DNA of 64,000 bases from Diphasiastrum complanatum (GCA_029204225.1 CM055092.1:20562036-20626035), one strand, 5' to 3'. Shown: positions 24,716 through 36,591, numbered from the stretch's first letter. The notes: generated by a model not told the origin, from the sequence alone. Numbers and translations are program-made.

Positions 24716-25636
24716 ATGTATTGATTGGCACGACATGTAATTTCAGTATTTGGGTTGAATGTAAAGGGTCACTTATTTTGTTCGACCCTAAACCCTAAAC
24801 TCATTTATTTGAATTTATTTCTTGCACTCATTAACTCATAGGATTGTATTTTCTAAAACTATCTTTTATTGCTTGTAGCAATTATTCCAATCGTATCCTC
24901 AATGTCTTGTGACACATCTCCAAGTCACGAATCTGGCCGCAGTCGCATGTCATCTCGTTTTTCATCCATGAGTGACGATGAGGTCCTCAGTTATACAGAT
25001 GGGATGTCTCCCTCACATGCAGGCATGATCATGGAGAGACTACGGGCTCGTTGGGAGGCACAGAGTTCCAGTAGGTTGTCCACATCATCTCATTCTAAGG
25101 AGATCCTATCCCCACAACCCTCCGACCGAGGTGTTTCCCATTTCCACGAGGGTCTATCCGGCGGGAGTACCTCTGATAGGCACTCTAACGCAAGTGTCTC
25201 TTCCCGACATTCTGGCCAAGAAAAGAGAGATCGTAGGAGGAGTCGCCTCAACGGCGGCTCTTGTTGTGACGGTGACGCCGATGATGTCGTGCTTCATGCG
25301 GCCTCGATTCCAGCACATCCATCTAGTAAGCCTCGTCATAGGAATTTCTTAATTCGAGAAACCCTAACTCATGAAGCAACGCAGATGGCATGTGATACTA
25401 TGACTCATGTATCTATCACACCTGATTATCTCAACACCCCCCCGCCCCCACTCTTTCTTCACATTTCTCCTTCTTTTGTACCCACGCCCCCTATGGGAAC
25501 TCCATGGCACCGTGACCACCTCTTGTCAGACCACTCCACCCATTTTTTCTTCCATTTAGACCCCCTGTTGGTTACACTCGCACTCAAACTCCTCCTCAAT
25601 CTTCTCCTTTCAAGTCACAATCCCATTAGGATTTAA
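24716..25636 (+). pseudogene. CACTA/En-Spm-type transposase-like protein, fragment iii
   Basis: The best preserved of three copies: 255 codons open from 24869 (next ATGs at 24902 and 24968) to 25636. Ser/Arg-rich head, MERLRARWEAQSSSR, a His/Ser-rich stretch, an acidic patch (DGDADDVVLHAA), HEATQMACDT and a Pro-rich tail. It ends before the conserved helical domain seen at 8320-8613, so the putative DNA-binding or catalytic part is absent. The 150 bp ahead of the ORF match 9286-9436. Function is inferred only from similarity to fragment i. Confidence 0.45.
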
Positions 25637-25639
25637 GAA

Positions 25640-26650
25640 TTGTTGAACCATAATCCATTTGAAGGTATGATAATCATCAATTAGTCAAACCATTTATCAA
25701 ACCTTTGAAATCGCTACTAAAAGTTCTTGTTGTGAAGCCATTCTGAAGTCAGCTCTCTGCTCCATACAATCCCTGTCAACAGCCACTTCCTTCGCTACCT
25801 GCAGATCTATCTGTGGGTTTGCCACAGCTGTACCTGCGGTTTCCTTCCTTACGTTTTCTAACCTACAGATTCCGTTCCTTACCTCTCTGATCAGCGCTCT
25901 AATCCTGACCTGCGGCCACTTCAGAGCCTGTCTGCGTTCAGCCTCTGTCTGCGGTCCACTTCTACTCCTATCAACGACCCTGTGGCCAGCGGATTGGGAT
26001 TGGCCTGCGGCAGCCATCCCTACCTCCGCCCTGGACGCTGCCCTGCCTTGAAGCTTCCCTCCCTACCTTCTCCACTTTCTTATCTCCCTGCTGCCTGCCC
26101 ACAGATCTGCCTGCCTACGGTGGCCCGCTCCCTCCTCGCTTGATTGCTCGCTGTCTGCCTTGAAGCTTCCCTCGCTCCCCTGCTCCGCTCCTTATCTCCC
26201 TGTCTGTGCCCAGTATTTGCCTGTGGCACGTTGACCCACCCTCTTCGTGACCTTACCTGTCCATCGCCCTTCCTCTACCTTGTAAGCGGCCTATTCTTTG
26301 CCTGCGATTTCCACCTGCGGCCCATCTTCTAATTCTGATCTGCGGCTCCTTTTTAACTGTCTGCGGCGTGCTGAGGCCCGTGCCCCTCTCAACCTCTGGC
26401 TCACTACTCGTGGATATCAGTGGGTTGTCTGTGGACTTAACTCTGGGTGTGTGTTTGATCAATAAGTCTTATCCTAACCTACCTAATCAACGGCCTCTTT
26501 TCGTAATTGGCCTACGGTCTCTTCTTGCCTACCTATGTCCATCTCATAGGCTAACCTTTGGGTTCATCACAGATTCACATCGCTTCCTCGTCTCCTACTG
26601 CATGTGTGCAAGAAATAGAACCTACTCTGTTCATCGTTGGTTTCTGAGGC
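25640..26650. repeat. C/T-rich, CTGCGG-containing low-complexity region
   Basis: About 1 kb with strong C+T excess on the plus strand and higher GC than its surroundings. It is built from loose repeats around CTGCGG, CTGCCT and CTTCCCTC. ORFs here follow from the composition (low stop density) and lack motifs. Confidence 0.55.
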
Positions 26651-27034
26651 CAATGTGAACTCTAAAATTCATGCTTAATAGGCCAAGCCAAGGACGTATT
26701 ACGTGTTTGGAATTATACTAAATTTTAGACTTACTTATAATGGACTTTGCAATTTAGAGCCAAGCCCATTTCTTTGCTTGTCAAAGATCGTTCGTTTGAA
26801 AGTTATGGTGAAAAATCTCCTAGTCCAATTTACCACCAATTTGAAGACTCCTTTCTAAACATTGTCATTGTGTTGTGCTGAATTAGTGACCCATTTGTCA
26901 TTACTTTAAAACCCTAATATTGAAACTGCTTATATGGGATAGGTAAATGGGGCATTGAAATTGTGTTCGCCATTTGTTCCAAGTCAAGCCACAAACAATG
27001 ATATTTCCTAATCCAAAATTATGTGAGTAGGGTA
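26651..27034. other. unassigned flank of copia C1
   Basis: No ORF or repeat recognised. Confidence 0.4.
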
Positions 27035-27893
27035 ATAAAATTTCAGTTTTTAGGACAATAATGATTGTACTTTAACAATCATAGAGAGTTATTGGTTGTT
27101 TAATCAATGGAGCTATCAAGTTCTATACGTTGGATCTTGATCTAGATTCACTACACATGGATTTAAGCAAGAGCAATGGATCAACACATCTAAATTAGTG
27201 AAGGCGGCCTCAAACGTGTGGAGTACTGTCCACAGTATGGCCTGCACCTGAAACAACAAGTACAATAGTCCTAGATAGCAATCATTCATAGAAATCACAA
27301 GACAAATGACTAGAAATCTCACAAAAGTGTAGAATGCAAAAGTCTCGTCAATCTTCTTAGCAAAATGATGATCCTTTTATGGATCAAGTACATCCATGAG
27401 TCTGGTATAGTCCAGCAGGTCTTCACACATGTGAAGAGTGCCACATCACTCAGATCTATCCATTTGATCCATCCTTGATCCTTATCCAAAGTTGACCTTC
27501 TAGAATATGGCTAAAATCCAAAAAGCTAGTCTCCTAGATTATAGGAATATTCCCTACAAAATAGGATCTAAGTAAAATGGTCAACTCTTATCTTCTAGAA
27601 CTCTATGCACACGTGTGAACATCCACTTGCCATGTGGGAGCATTTATTCATGCACATGCAAGGAAAAGCTAATTTCTAGGTGACTAGTCAACTTGAATAA
27701 AAACTAGTCATATCATGTTCACACTAACTAGATTGATACAAAATCAATTTAGATATATACAAGTATGAAAAGTACATCCTTTCACACGTGGGAACAGGCT
27801 CCACACGTGTGAAATTAGATCATCAACATTGTTCTAATGTTTGATCATTATTTACAATAACCAATGTCAAGTGAGAAGTGACAATTTTCAACA
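27035..27893 (-). repeat. 3' LTR of copia C1
   Basis: 859 bp; minus-strand start TGTTGAAAATTGTCAC. Very similar to 30314-31152. Contains CACACGTGTG at 27608-27617 and 27802-27811 plus near-matches. Confidence 0.9.
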
Positions 27894-27906
27894 CTCCTCC
27901 TCACTT

Positions 27907-29057
27907 CTAACTTGGCAAATCTAATGTACATCTATCTACAATTCCAAGAGCATATCTTAACTTGAAAAATGGATCTTTGGACAATGGCTTGGTTAAGATA
28001 TCAGCTATGCATTCGGATGATGGTACATGATGTAGTTGCACGTCCTTGGATTGTACCTTCTCCCTCACAAAGTAATGAGCTATCTCAATATGCTTTGTTC
28101 TAGAATGGAAGATAGGATTTGAAGCAATTTGTTGAGAAGCTTGATTGTCACAAAATATGTAATGGAACTCCTCGGCCTCTAGCACATGTAGCTCCATCAA
28201 GAGTCTTCTTAGCCATAGGAGCTCTTTGGTTGTTGAAGTCAATGCCTTGTACTCGACTTCACAAGAAGATAGTGAGATAGTATCTTGCTTTTTGGAAAGC
28301 CAAGATATTACTCCTCCACAAAGTAATGTTGCAAATGCACAATTGGACTTTCTATCCATCTTGTCACCTGCAAAATCTGAATCCGAGTAGGCTCTCAAGT
28401 GCAAGTTAGATCCTTCATAAAGTATGCCAAAAAATCTAGTACTAGAAACATATCTAAGTACTCTCTTGGCACTTTTCCAATGATGAACTAATGGAGCTTG
28501 CATACTTTGACTCAACTTGCTTACACAAAAACTTAAGTCAGGTCTAGTGATGGATAAATAGATTAGAGAGCCTATAAGCTTCCTAAAGAGGGTGATGTCC
28601 TCAAAGGATGCTTCATCACCTTCATTAGTTGTTTTCACAACATGCTCCATCGGGGTGTCAATCCCCTTACAATATTTCATACCAAATATTTCAAGAATGG
28701 AAGTAGCATAATTAGATTGACTTATGAAAGTACAATTGCTACTTCTAGACACTTCTATCCCAAGTATAACCTTTAAGAAGCCTAGATCTACCATCTTGAA
28801 CTCACTAGATAAATCAACTTTTACTTTGTTTATTCCTTCATCATCATTTCCTGTCATAATGATGTCATCAACATAAAGCACCAAAATGATGATCATTCCT
28901 TCATTATATTTGAAATATAAAGAAGGTTCATAAGCACTTAGTACAAAGCCAAGGGAATAGAGAAAATTATGCAACCTAGATTACCAAGCTCTAGGTGCTT
29001 GCTTCAAGCCATATAGGCTCTTCCTTAAGTAGCACACTTTTTGCTCCTCACCAACCA
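27907..29057 (-). pseudogene. copia C1 RT (C-terminal half) and RNase H
   Basis: 355 codons open from 28974, with upstream KSLYGLKQAPRAW readable in the same frame up to a stop at about 28983. Motifs: VLYVDDIIMTGND (YVDD box), LGIEVSRS, SKLSQSMQAPLVHHW, then RNase H with AYSDSDFAGDKMDRKS, LSSCEVEYKAL, FCDNQASQQIASNP, RTKHIEIAHYFVREK and ADILTKPLSK. The N-terminal RT fingers are missing; gag is joined here instead. The catalytic YVDD and RNase H acids are intact, but without the rest of RT it cannot be a full enzyme. Confidence 0.85.
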
Positions 29058-29717
29058 TGATGAAGCCCTCTTGCTTTTGGATGTAAAGTTTGCTTTCTCC
29101 TCTCCTCCATTAAGTGACATGCCATCCATTCTTGTCTTGAGGTGTAGAAGCCTACTCTCCTCGGCCACAAGAACATTGTGCAACTTTTCAATGGATGGAA
29201 GAGTGTCTTGAATAGCAAATGATTGGACTAAGTTGGTGAACTCATCACCTAGGCCATTCAAGATGATTTGTACTAGCTCTTGATCTTGGATCTTCTCTCC
29301 TATTGCACTTAATTCCTTGTTAAGAGATTTGATCCTAAGGACATATTCTTGTCCACACTCTCTACTTCCTTTCATGCTTTGGAAAACTTGATTTCTTAGC
29401 ATGAGGATTCTTGAAGTATTATTGGATTCATAGATGCTCTTTAATGAATCCCAAGCCTCTTTGGATGAGGCACAAGAAGACACCTCTTTCAAGAGGTCAT
29501 TGCATACATTCATCTTTATGCAATGTAGAGCTAATCTTGCTCTCTTCTTGTATTTGGTTTGTTCTTGGGGAGCTTGAGGCTCTTCCACAACTCCTAGAAA
29601 TATGTCAAAGAGATCATGGATCACTAGGAGTGATTCCATTCTCACTTTCCAAATGGAATAATTTGTGGAAGTGAGTCTCTCACTTGATTCCAACAAATAT
29701 CCACCCATGGATGACAT
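29025..29717 (-). CDS. copia C1 gag, fused to RT region
   Basis: 230 codons from 29717. SSERLTSTNYSIWKVRMESL, KEAWDSLKSIYESNN, LRNQVFQSM, QIILNGLGDEFTNLVQSF and KLHNVLVAEESRL are copia gag motifs. After a short Gly/Glu/Lys tail the sequence passes straight into RT-derived DNA in a different frame (KVCYLRKSLYG), so the zinc knuckle is lost. Gag itself is uninterrupted and could still act in particle formation with help from other elements. Confidence 0.85.
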   Translation of the reverse strand: MSSMGGYLLESSERLTSTNYSIWKVRMESLLVIHDLFDIFLGVVEEPQAPQEQTKYKKRARLALHCIKMNVCNDLLKEVSSCASSKEAWDSLKSIYESNNTSRILMLRNQVFQSMKGSRECGQEYVLRIKSLNKELSAIGEKIQDQELVQIILNGLGDEFTNLVQSFAIQDTLPSIEKLHNVLVAEESRLLHLKTRMDGMSLNGGEEKANFTSKSKRASSWLVRSKKCAT

Positions 29718-30313
29718 TGTAGAATGAATGCTCTTCTAAAAATCACAAAGATTTCTGAATTCTAAAAGATCTATGAAAGGCCTAAAGCATACAAGATTGC
29801 CTATAGCCTTGTCTCTACCAAACTAGCACACAAGCTTGAATGATACATAAAGATCTTGCCAAAAATTCCTAGCTTTCACTCTCACAAAAAAATTTGCTTT
29901 ACACTTTTCTTAGAGATTTCACTTCAACTAAGGATCTGAACAAATCAGCCTCTAAGATCTGATCTTAGACTCTAAAAAGAAATGCTTCAATAATCCAAAA
30001 CACTTTTTGGTCATAGGCATTAGCTAGATTGAATCTAGATCAATACTATGCTTCAAAAAGCACAAAAAATGAACTAGAATTGTGATTTTAGGACCAACAA
30101 ACAAAAAGTAACTTGAAATGAAAGTTGTTGTACGATTTCACACGTGTGAAAAGTACATACACAGCCTCCAAGTCGTTTTGATCTAAATGAATACAAGCTA
30201 TCACTCTAGATGAACTCGCCCTCACTAGTATTGGCCAAAAACAAATTTTGCCAATGAGCTTTACAAGTTTTATGATTCAAATGATCACTCTCTTACTTAG
30301 CTCTGATACCAAG

Positions 30314-31152
30314 ATAAAATTTCAGTTTTTAGGACAATAATGATTGTACTTAACAATCATAGAGAGTTATTTGTTGCTTAATCAATGGATCTATCAAGTT
30401 CTACACATTAAATCTTGATCTAAATTCACTACACATGGATTTCAGCAAGAGCAATGGATCAACGCATCATAAATTAGTGAAGGCAGCCTCACACGTGTGG
30501 AGTACTGTCCACAGTATGGCCTGCACCTGAAACAACAAGTACAATAGTGTTAGATAGCAATCATTCATAGAAATCACAAGACAAATGACTAGAAATCTCA
30601 CAAAAGTGTAGAATGCAAAGTCTCATCAATCTTCTTAGCAAAATGATGATTATTTTATGGATCAAGTACATCCATGAGTCTGGTATAGTCCAGCAGGTCT
30701 TCACACGTGTGAAGAGTGCCACATCACTCAGATCTATCCTTTTGATCCATCCTTGATCCTTATCCAAAGTTGACCTTCTAGAATATAGCTAAAATCCAAA
30801 AAGCTAGTCTCCTAGAATATAGAAATATTCCCTACAAAATAGGATCTAAGGAAAATTCTCAACTCTTATGTTCTATTACTCTATACACACGTGTGAACAT
30901 CCACTTGTCATGTGGGAGCATTTACTCATGCACATTCAAGGAAAAGCTAATTTCTAGGTGACTAGTCAACTTGATTAAAAACTAGTCATATCATGTTCAC
31001 ACTAACTAGATTGATACAAAATCAATTTAGATATATAGAAGTATGAAATGTACATCCTTTCACACGTGTGAAATCAGATCATCAACATTGTTCTAATGTT
31101 TGATCATTATTTACAATAACCAATGTCAAGTGAGAAGTGACAATTTTCAACA
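30314..31152 (-). repeat. 5' LTR of copia C1
   Basis: 839 bp. CACACGTGTG at 30490, 30712, 30886 and 31061. Lacks about 19 bp, between two CACACGTG direct repeats, that are present in the 3' LTR (27787-27808) and in the duplicated copy (44587-44605). Confidence 0.9.
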
Positions 31153-31581
31153 GGGAGGGTGGTATCTATGCATTCATCCTAATTTATGTGCACACCATCT
31201 ATGTTTAGCCAACGCCAGCTTAAGATCGCACGGTGAAGTTGATTGATTATACTATTAGCCCTAACTCGAGATATGTTGTGCCTTGAATCTCATTAATCAT
31301 GCCATTTCCCCAAATGGATTCACATGGGGTGATGTTGCATGCTGTATTTTCAACTCCATACCCAATGGAGCGTGAGCTGTAATTGTGGTATAGACAGACT
31401 TCCGTTAGCATTTCCTTAGATTGGCAGTCTATTTGGGGGTCGTTTTATAATCCTTCACAACGATTCTTCAATCCTTCTCGTGCTAAGTCATGAAAGATAA
31501 TTAACATTAGTATGATATTTTCCTTGACGAAGATCCAACTTGATATGTGAACTCTTGTAACAATAAAACCCAGCAAGCAAT
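31153..31581. other. unassigned sequence
   Basis: No motif recognised; repeated in copy 2 at 44695-45123. Confidence 0.4.
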
Positions 31582-31927
31582 TTAGCCAGATAAATCAGGT
31601 TTATTAACAAGATACTTCAAAGCATAATGATCAACATAAAATATAAATGCATATCCAAGCATATCCAAGTTCTTCAAATGCTTTCCGTTGTTCTGCCATT
31701 CAAATATAAGCGACTTGCTTCTTAAGTAGATGTGTAAGGGCTGCAGCAATAGAGACATGATTCTGGATAAATCTTCGATAATAACCAACATGTCCTAAGA
31801 AACCTCTTAGTTCTCGTAGATTGATTGGTATCAATAGATTTTTTATCACTTCGACTTCTACTCTCCTAAATCCTATGTTAATCTGCCTCCGTTCATGCTG
31901 CTGCTCGTGTTGTCGCACAGTCTGCAT
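31582..31927 (-). pseudogene. gypsy RT/RNase H scrap, internally deleted
   Basis: The minus strand reads VEVIKNLLIPINLRELRGFL and GHVGYYRRFIQNHVSIAAAL, the RT thumb-to-RNase H segment of chromovirus-like gypsy elements. After AEQRKAFEEL it jumps (another frame) to YAFIFYVDHYALKYLVNKPDLSG, the third catalytic region of RNase H. The intervening sequence is deleted. Same structure in copy 2, so it predates the duplication. Confidence 0.8.
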
Positions 31928-33800
31928 ATTAACATGTAAAATAAGACAGGCGAATAAAACGCGACTGTCTACATAAATACAAGTAAATTTCCACAGGCGA
32001 AAACAAATGAAAAAGTCGACATTGTGTTTTTACGCGTGATTTGTCACAGGCGAAAAAGGTGACACTGCCCGACAATGCTAAAAGGTGCCCTTATAGAAAA
32101 GCGAAGGTACCTTGTAAATTAGTTCTTAAGACATTTGTCAAAGTGTCACATTTTCACCAATGTTAATTTCAGCGAAGGCTGACGTCACGACCTTCTTATG
32201 CTCATCCCCATGCACTGTGCAATTAGATTTGACAACGATAGCAGCCACCCACGATTTCCCACAAGCAGCACATCCACTTTCGTACTTTCTTCATCTGTAC
32301 ACCTGTAAAATTATGTATATATATTGAATATCATCTGCGTATTCAAAAAAAAAAACAAGCAACTAACATTAGTTTGAAAAAACATACATAGCATCATAAG
32401 CGTATCAGAGATAGACAAAGTAGATGCTTTTGTCCATCAATTCTTCCTTCCAAATGTATACTCAGCAATAGGTTTATCACCCTTTACAGATTGTGTGATT
32501 AGCTTTGTGAAGCACGCGGTTTCGTCCGCTATTGTCTTGTGCTCACCTACATTATTGACCTGTATATTTCACTATACTTAATCTGATTACAACTCTGTTA
32601 TTCTCCGTTCAGATTTGTGTCAATATTGCAATGCTTTTCTACATTCCGTTTGACTTTCTTATTGCTTAAAAGAACCATGTGCCGGGTGACATGATTTTTT
32701 TTTCTTCACATGGTGATTAGAGTGCAAAAGCTTTTAGTCAAGCTTACCTTTTTGTTTGATGTCCTTCACAATTTATTTTTTATGATCATTGGAAGTGCCT
32801 TTTCTATATTGAGAGGAACGGATTGTTTAGCGATCTTTCTACGTTGTAAAATGACACTTCCAATGTATTCAATGTTCAGTTGCATACATCACGTTTGGAA
32901 CAATGACCAGCTTGCACATCTCCTACTCTCGTTTCCATTCCATACTCTGGAATAGTGATAACTTTCATGTTTCCATAATTTTTTTTTGGTCTTTATGCAT
33001 CATCTTTGGATAATGGCTCAATGATGTAATGATTGTAGAAGAATAGACGGCAGCTTTCTGGCCACCCTTTACATTGGAGGAGATGTAACTCCAACGAGAG
33101 TTGTGTTAGGGCATGTTGTTTTGTTAGTTAGAAATGAGATGTTGTGGGGCAAGTTTTATAAAGTTAGTGACTCCGTATTGATTATAGGTTTCTCAATTGA
33201 AAGTAGTGGGAATGGTGGCTTTTGTAACAAGTGATTACAAAATTCTTAAGCTTGATGTATAGCTATGTGGGAATTTTGATTAGCAAAAATATCATACCGG
33301 ACAATATCAAAGGTCGCAAAATTCACCATTCTTTTCCTTTGACATTTTTTGTGGTAAGAAATCAATGATTTGGGCATTCTTTGTTCCTGTCTGGAACTTT
33401 TTTATGTGATTGCTTTTCACATACTTTTTCCTTGAGGTTAAATGGTAGTTTTGGGCATATTTACACTCAATTGTGTTAAGTTTGATTATTATTCATGCAT
33501 AGCATTGCTATTGAGTGGGCACTATCATTTGATAAATCCTTTGCATAGTGCTATTATTAAGTGTGGCTAATTAAGGGTCTTCATTTTTGTTGTGATCCTT
33601 CTTCCGACTTATTGTTTGCAATGTTTGTTACTTGCAGCCACGCGAAGTTCCCTTGAACCAACACTCATTGGCAATTCGTGATCATAAGGCCGGTCTTATC
33701 AATATTGATGATAGCACTTCAACTGCTTGGCATGTATAAAAGCACAATCACATGGATTGTCACTTTTATATGAAATGCGTCTGTATCTCTGGCCATGTAT
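31928..33800. other. mostly non-coding; two exon-like blocks on the minus strand
   Basis: Minus-strand blocks at about 32302-32150 and 32569-32450 each follow a good acceptor (TTTTACAG, ATATACAG). They read SGCAACGKSWVAAIVVKSNC and VNNVGEHKTIADETACFTKL respectively, each ending in a stop. 32050-32112 resembles one unit of the minisatellite at 49500-50255. The rest is unassigned. Confidence 0.3.
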
Positions 33801-33809
33801 TCTGCCCTT

Positions 33810-34445
<636 letters not shown>

Positions 34446-34685
34446 ATGGAGGATTCAACATTCAAATTGTAGTCCAAACATGGACGTCTACAAGTTTGAT
34501 AAAACTTTCAAAGATTTAAAAAAACCAAAAACCATGCACAATAAGAAAATGTGAAGGCACACATTCCCACGTTCAAAATAGTAAAGCATAAATGTGCTTA
34601 TAATCAAGGTCGAGACAAGAGTTAGTTAACGTGACCTAAGCCTTCAATTCAATACATTGAGGATAAATGAAAAAAAAAAAATTTG

Positions 34686-35130
34686 TGACAAGCCTTGAGA
34701 GCAACATATGACAAAGTCTTAATATAGAAACCCATATGCCAAAGTCCTTGTACTAAAAGTTTTTATAAGACTTAACTATAGCAACCTATATAAAAACGTC
34801 ATATAAAAACTCATTTGCCAAAGTCCTTGTACCAAAAGTTTGTTTACAAGAGTTAAGTAGAGCAACATATGACAAAGTGTTATAGAAACCCATTTGCCAA
34901 ATTTCTTGTAGTAAAAATTTTTGACAAGACGCACAACATATATTTTGACAAAGTCTTATGAAAACCCTTTTGTCAAGAGCAGATATTGCCAGGTCAAAGT
35001 CTTATTAATGAATAGATATTGCAAACAACATATATTTGGACAAAGTCTTATGGAAACTGGCCATTTGTCTACTTAAGACTCAAGAGCAAATATTGCCTAG
35101 TCAAAGTAATTTTTAATCCCCTTTGGTCAA
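34686..35130 (+). repeat. imperfect tandem repeats upstream of CVNH gene 1
   Basis: About four units of roughly 100 bp built on GCAACATATGACAAAGTCTT, AAACCCATTTGCCAAAGTCC and TTGTA..AAAAGTTT. They lie about 100-540 bp ahead of the TATA box. Possibly promoter-proximal regulatory repeats; this role is inference. Confidence 0.7.
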
Positions 35131-35228
35131 AGTTAGCAGCATACAAGCATGGGACATAAAGTAATCATTACGCTCAAACGTGTACTCTCTCTAAGACATA
35201 TCTTTCACGACGGTATCCCACCAAAGTC

Positions 35229-35236
35229 TATATAAA
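35229..35236 (+). promoter_or_regulatory. TATA box of CVNH gene 1
   Basis: TATATAAA, 258 bp before the start codon; transcription would start near 35262, giving a 5' leader of about 230 nt. Confidence 0.7.
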
Positions 35237-35493
35237 GAGACAATTGTGGCTCACTAGAGGCATTCAGAGTGTGGGACGTTCAAGTGTGAGATTGTTGTTG
35301 CTTATACACACTCTTCGCCCCTCTCATCTCCTGTGATTGCTCTTTGCATTTCATGCTGGTCTTCCTCGAATTAGCACAATTGAAGCATAGAGTTATATCA
35401 TCATCTCCGAGTGACCGACGCTATAAGTACTGAGCTACAATTATAATCTGCGCAGTTCCGCCCCATTTCATTTGTATAAGAAACTACTTCACC

Positions 35494-36239
35494 ATGGCAT
35501 ATTCAGGGTCACCATCGGTTCTGCACAAGGCAGCAGCACTCATGTGCACATTTACATTGCTCTTCAATTATGCACGAGCAGACGTACGTAAATCTTCTGC
35601 GCGCCATCCAATAGTTAATAATAATAATATATATAGCTCTCATTATGTTAATATTAATGTCGTCTAGATGCAGCAGATTCATATTTTAATGTTTATGTAT
35701 AAGAAATAGATAATTTTTGACCATGCAGATTATCGGCATCACAGGTAATTATATAATTAATATGTGTAGTACTGTCTAATATATAGTGTATTATTATAAA
35801 TTTTGATAGACGTTGCAAGTAATTGTATTGTATTCATCGACATGTGCAGTGTGGTGGCTTCGCAGTATCCTGCGGTAGCATAACAATTACCTCAACTGGA
35901 GCTCTACAATGTATTTGCAATGACGGTCAAGGAGGTTACAGCCGTGCCAGCCTTGACCTCAATTCACACATAAGCAACAACAATGGCAACCTCGTAGATG
36001 GGGGTGATTTTGCAGCTACATGTAGAAACATCCGTTGGTACGAGCTAGGAACTGACAATCAGGGTATAGCAGCTGAGTGCGTCAAGGATGATGGAAGCTT
36101 GGGATCCACCACCTTGTACAACGTGGAGAGAAGGGTGGCAAACTACGGAGGTAATCTAGCATGGAACAACTGTAGAAGACGACGATCTCTATTGGAACAC
36201 CACGTTGGCATTAGTCCGCGCAAAGTGTTGACGGCATAG
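35494..36239 (+). CDS. secreted cyanovirin-N homology (CVNH) lectin, gene 1 (two exons)
   Basis: Exon 1 is 35494-35583 (30 codons) and exon 2 is 35850-36239 (129 codons plus stop), with a 266-bp intron (GTACGT...GTGCAG), total 159 residues. Exon 1 encodes a signal peptide with hydrophobic core ALMCTFTLLF and a likely cut after ARA. Exon 2 is a single CVNH domain: GGFAVSC, GALQCIC, GGYSRASLDLNSHI, NNNGNL, FAATCRN, IAAEC and VANYGGNLAW follow the family pattern. The Cys pairs equivalent to the two cyanovirin-N disulfides are present, with two extra Cys (mature residues 2 and 22). A basic tail (RRRRSLLEHH) follows the domain. CVNH proteins bind high-mannose glycans; an extracellular defence role is inferred. 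The ATG is the first after the TATA box. Identical to gene 2. Confidence 0.9.
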
Positions 36240-36351
36240 TTAGAAAATCAGATGAACCTAATATAATGCAATTAATATATGTTGGGCTACATGCACAGAT
36301 CTGATAACTGGAAGGCACTAAATATAGTACTTCTGAACTATATAAGATCTG

Positions 36352-36357
36352 AATAAA
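36352..36357 (+). terminator. polyadenylation signal of CVNH gene 1
   Basis: AATAAA 113 bp after the stop codon, with another AATAAA about 30 bp further on. Confidence 0.6.
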
Positions 36358-36588
36358 ATCATTTCATACGATATTAGTAGCATGAATAAATGGTGTGAAT
36401 AATCCATTAAGTGGAAGTGTTAAGGATAGCACTGTATGCACCTACACATAATAACCAGTTAACAACAAAGAGCCTTGCCTTGGGTCCCGAAAGCACGCGT
36501 TCCCTCAGAACGTCGCCTCCTCATCGTCTCCATGTAATAAAGTTAGCCCTGCGCTCAAATCAGTTAATAAAGCATGTAGTTAAGCGTA

Positions 36589-36591
<3 letters not shown>

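Larger units (their letters stand above)
27035..31152 (-). mobile_element. copia element C1, internal-deletion derivative with both LTRs
   Basis: 5' LTR 31152-30314, primer-binding site at 30300-30311, leader 30299-29718, gag, then directly the C-terminal half of RT and RNase H, polypurine tract (27894-27906, GGAGGAG on the minus strand) and 3' LTR 27893-27035. Protease, integrase and the first half of RT are missing, leaving about 4.1 kb. No clear target-site duplication was seen (flanks GGGTA and GGGAG). Confidence 0.9.

Noticed and set aside
27030-31157. Target-site duplication around copia C1
   Set aside because: Flanks GGGTA and GGGAG agree in only three bases; not enough to claim a duplication.
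35823-35849. Start of the CVNH open frame inside the intron
   Set aside because: The frame continues upstream of the acceptor only by chance and begins at TTG. Exon 1 with an ATG, a signal peptide and a clean donor site gives a far better gene model.
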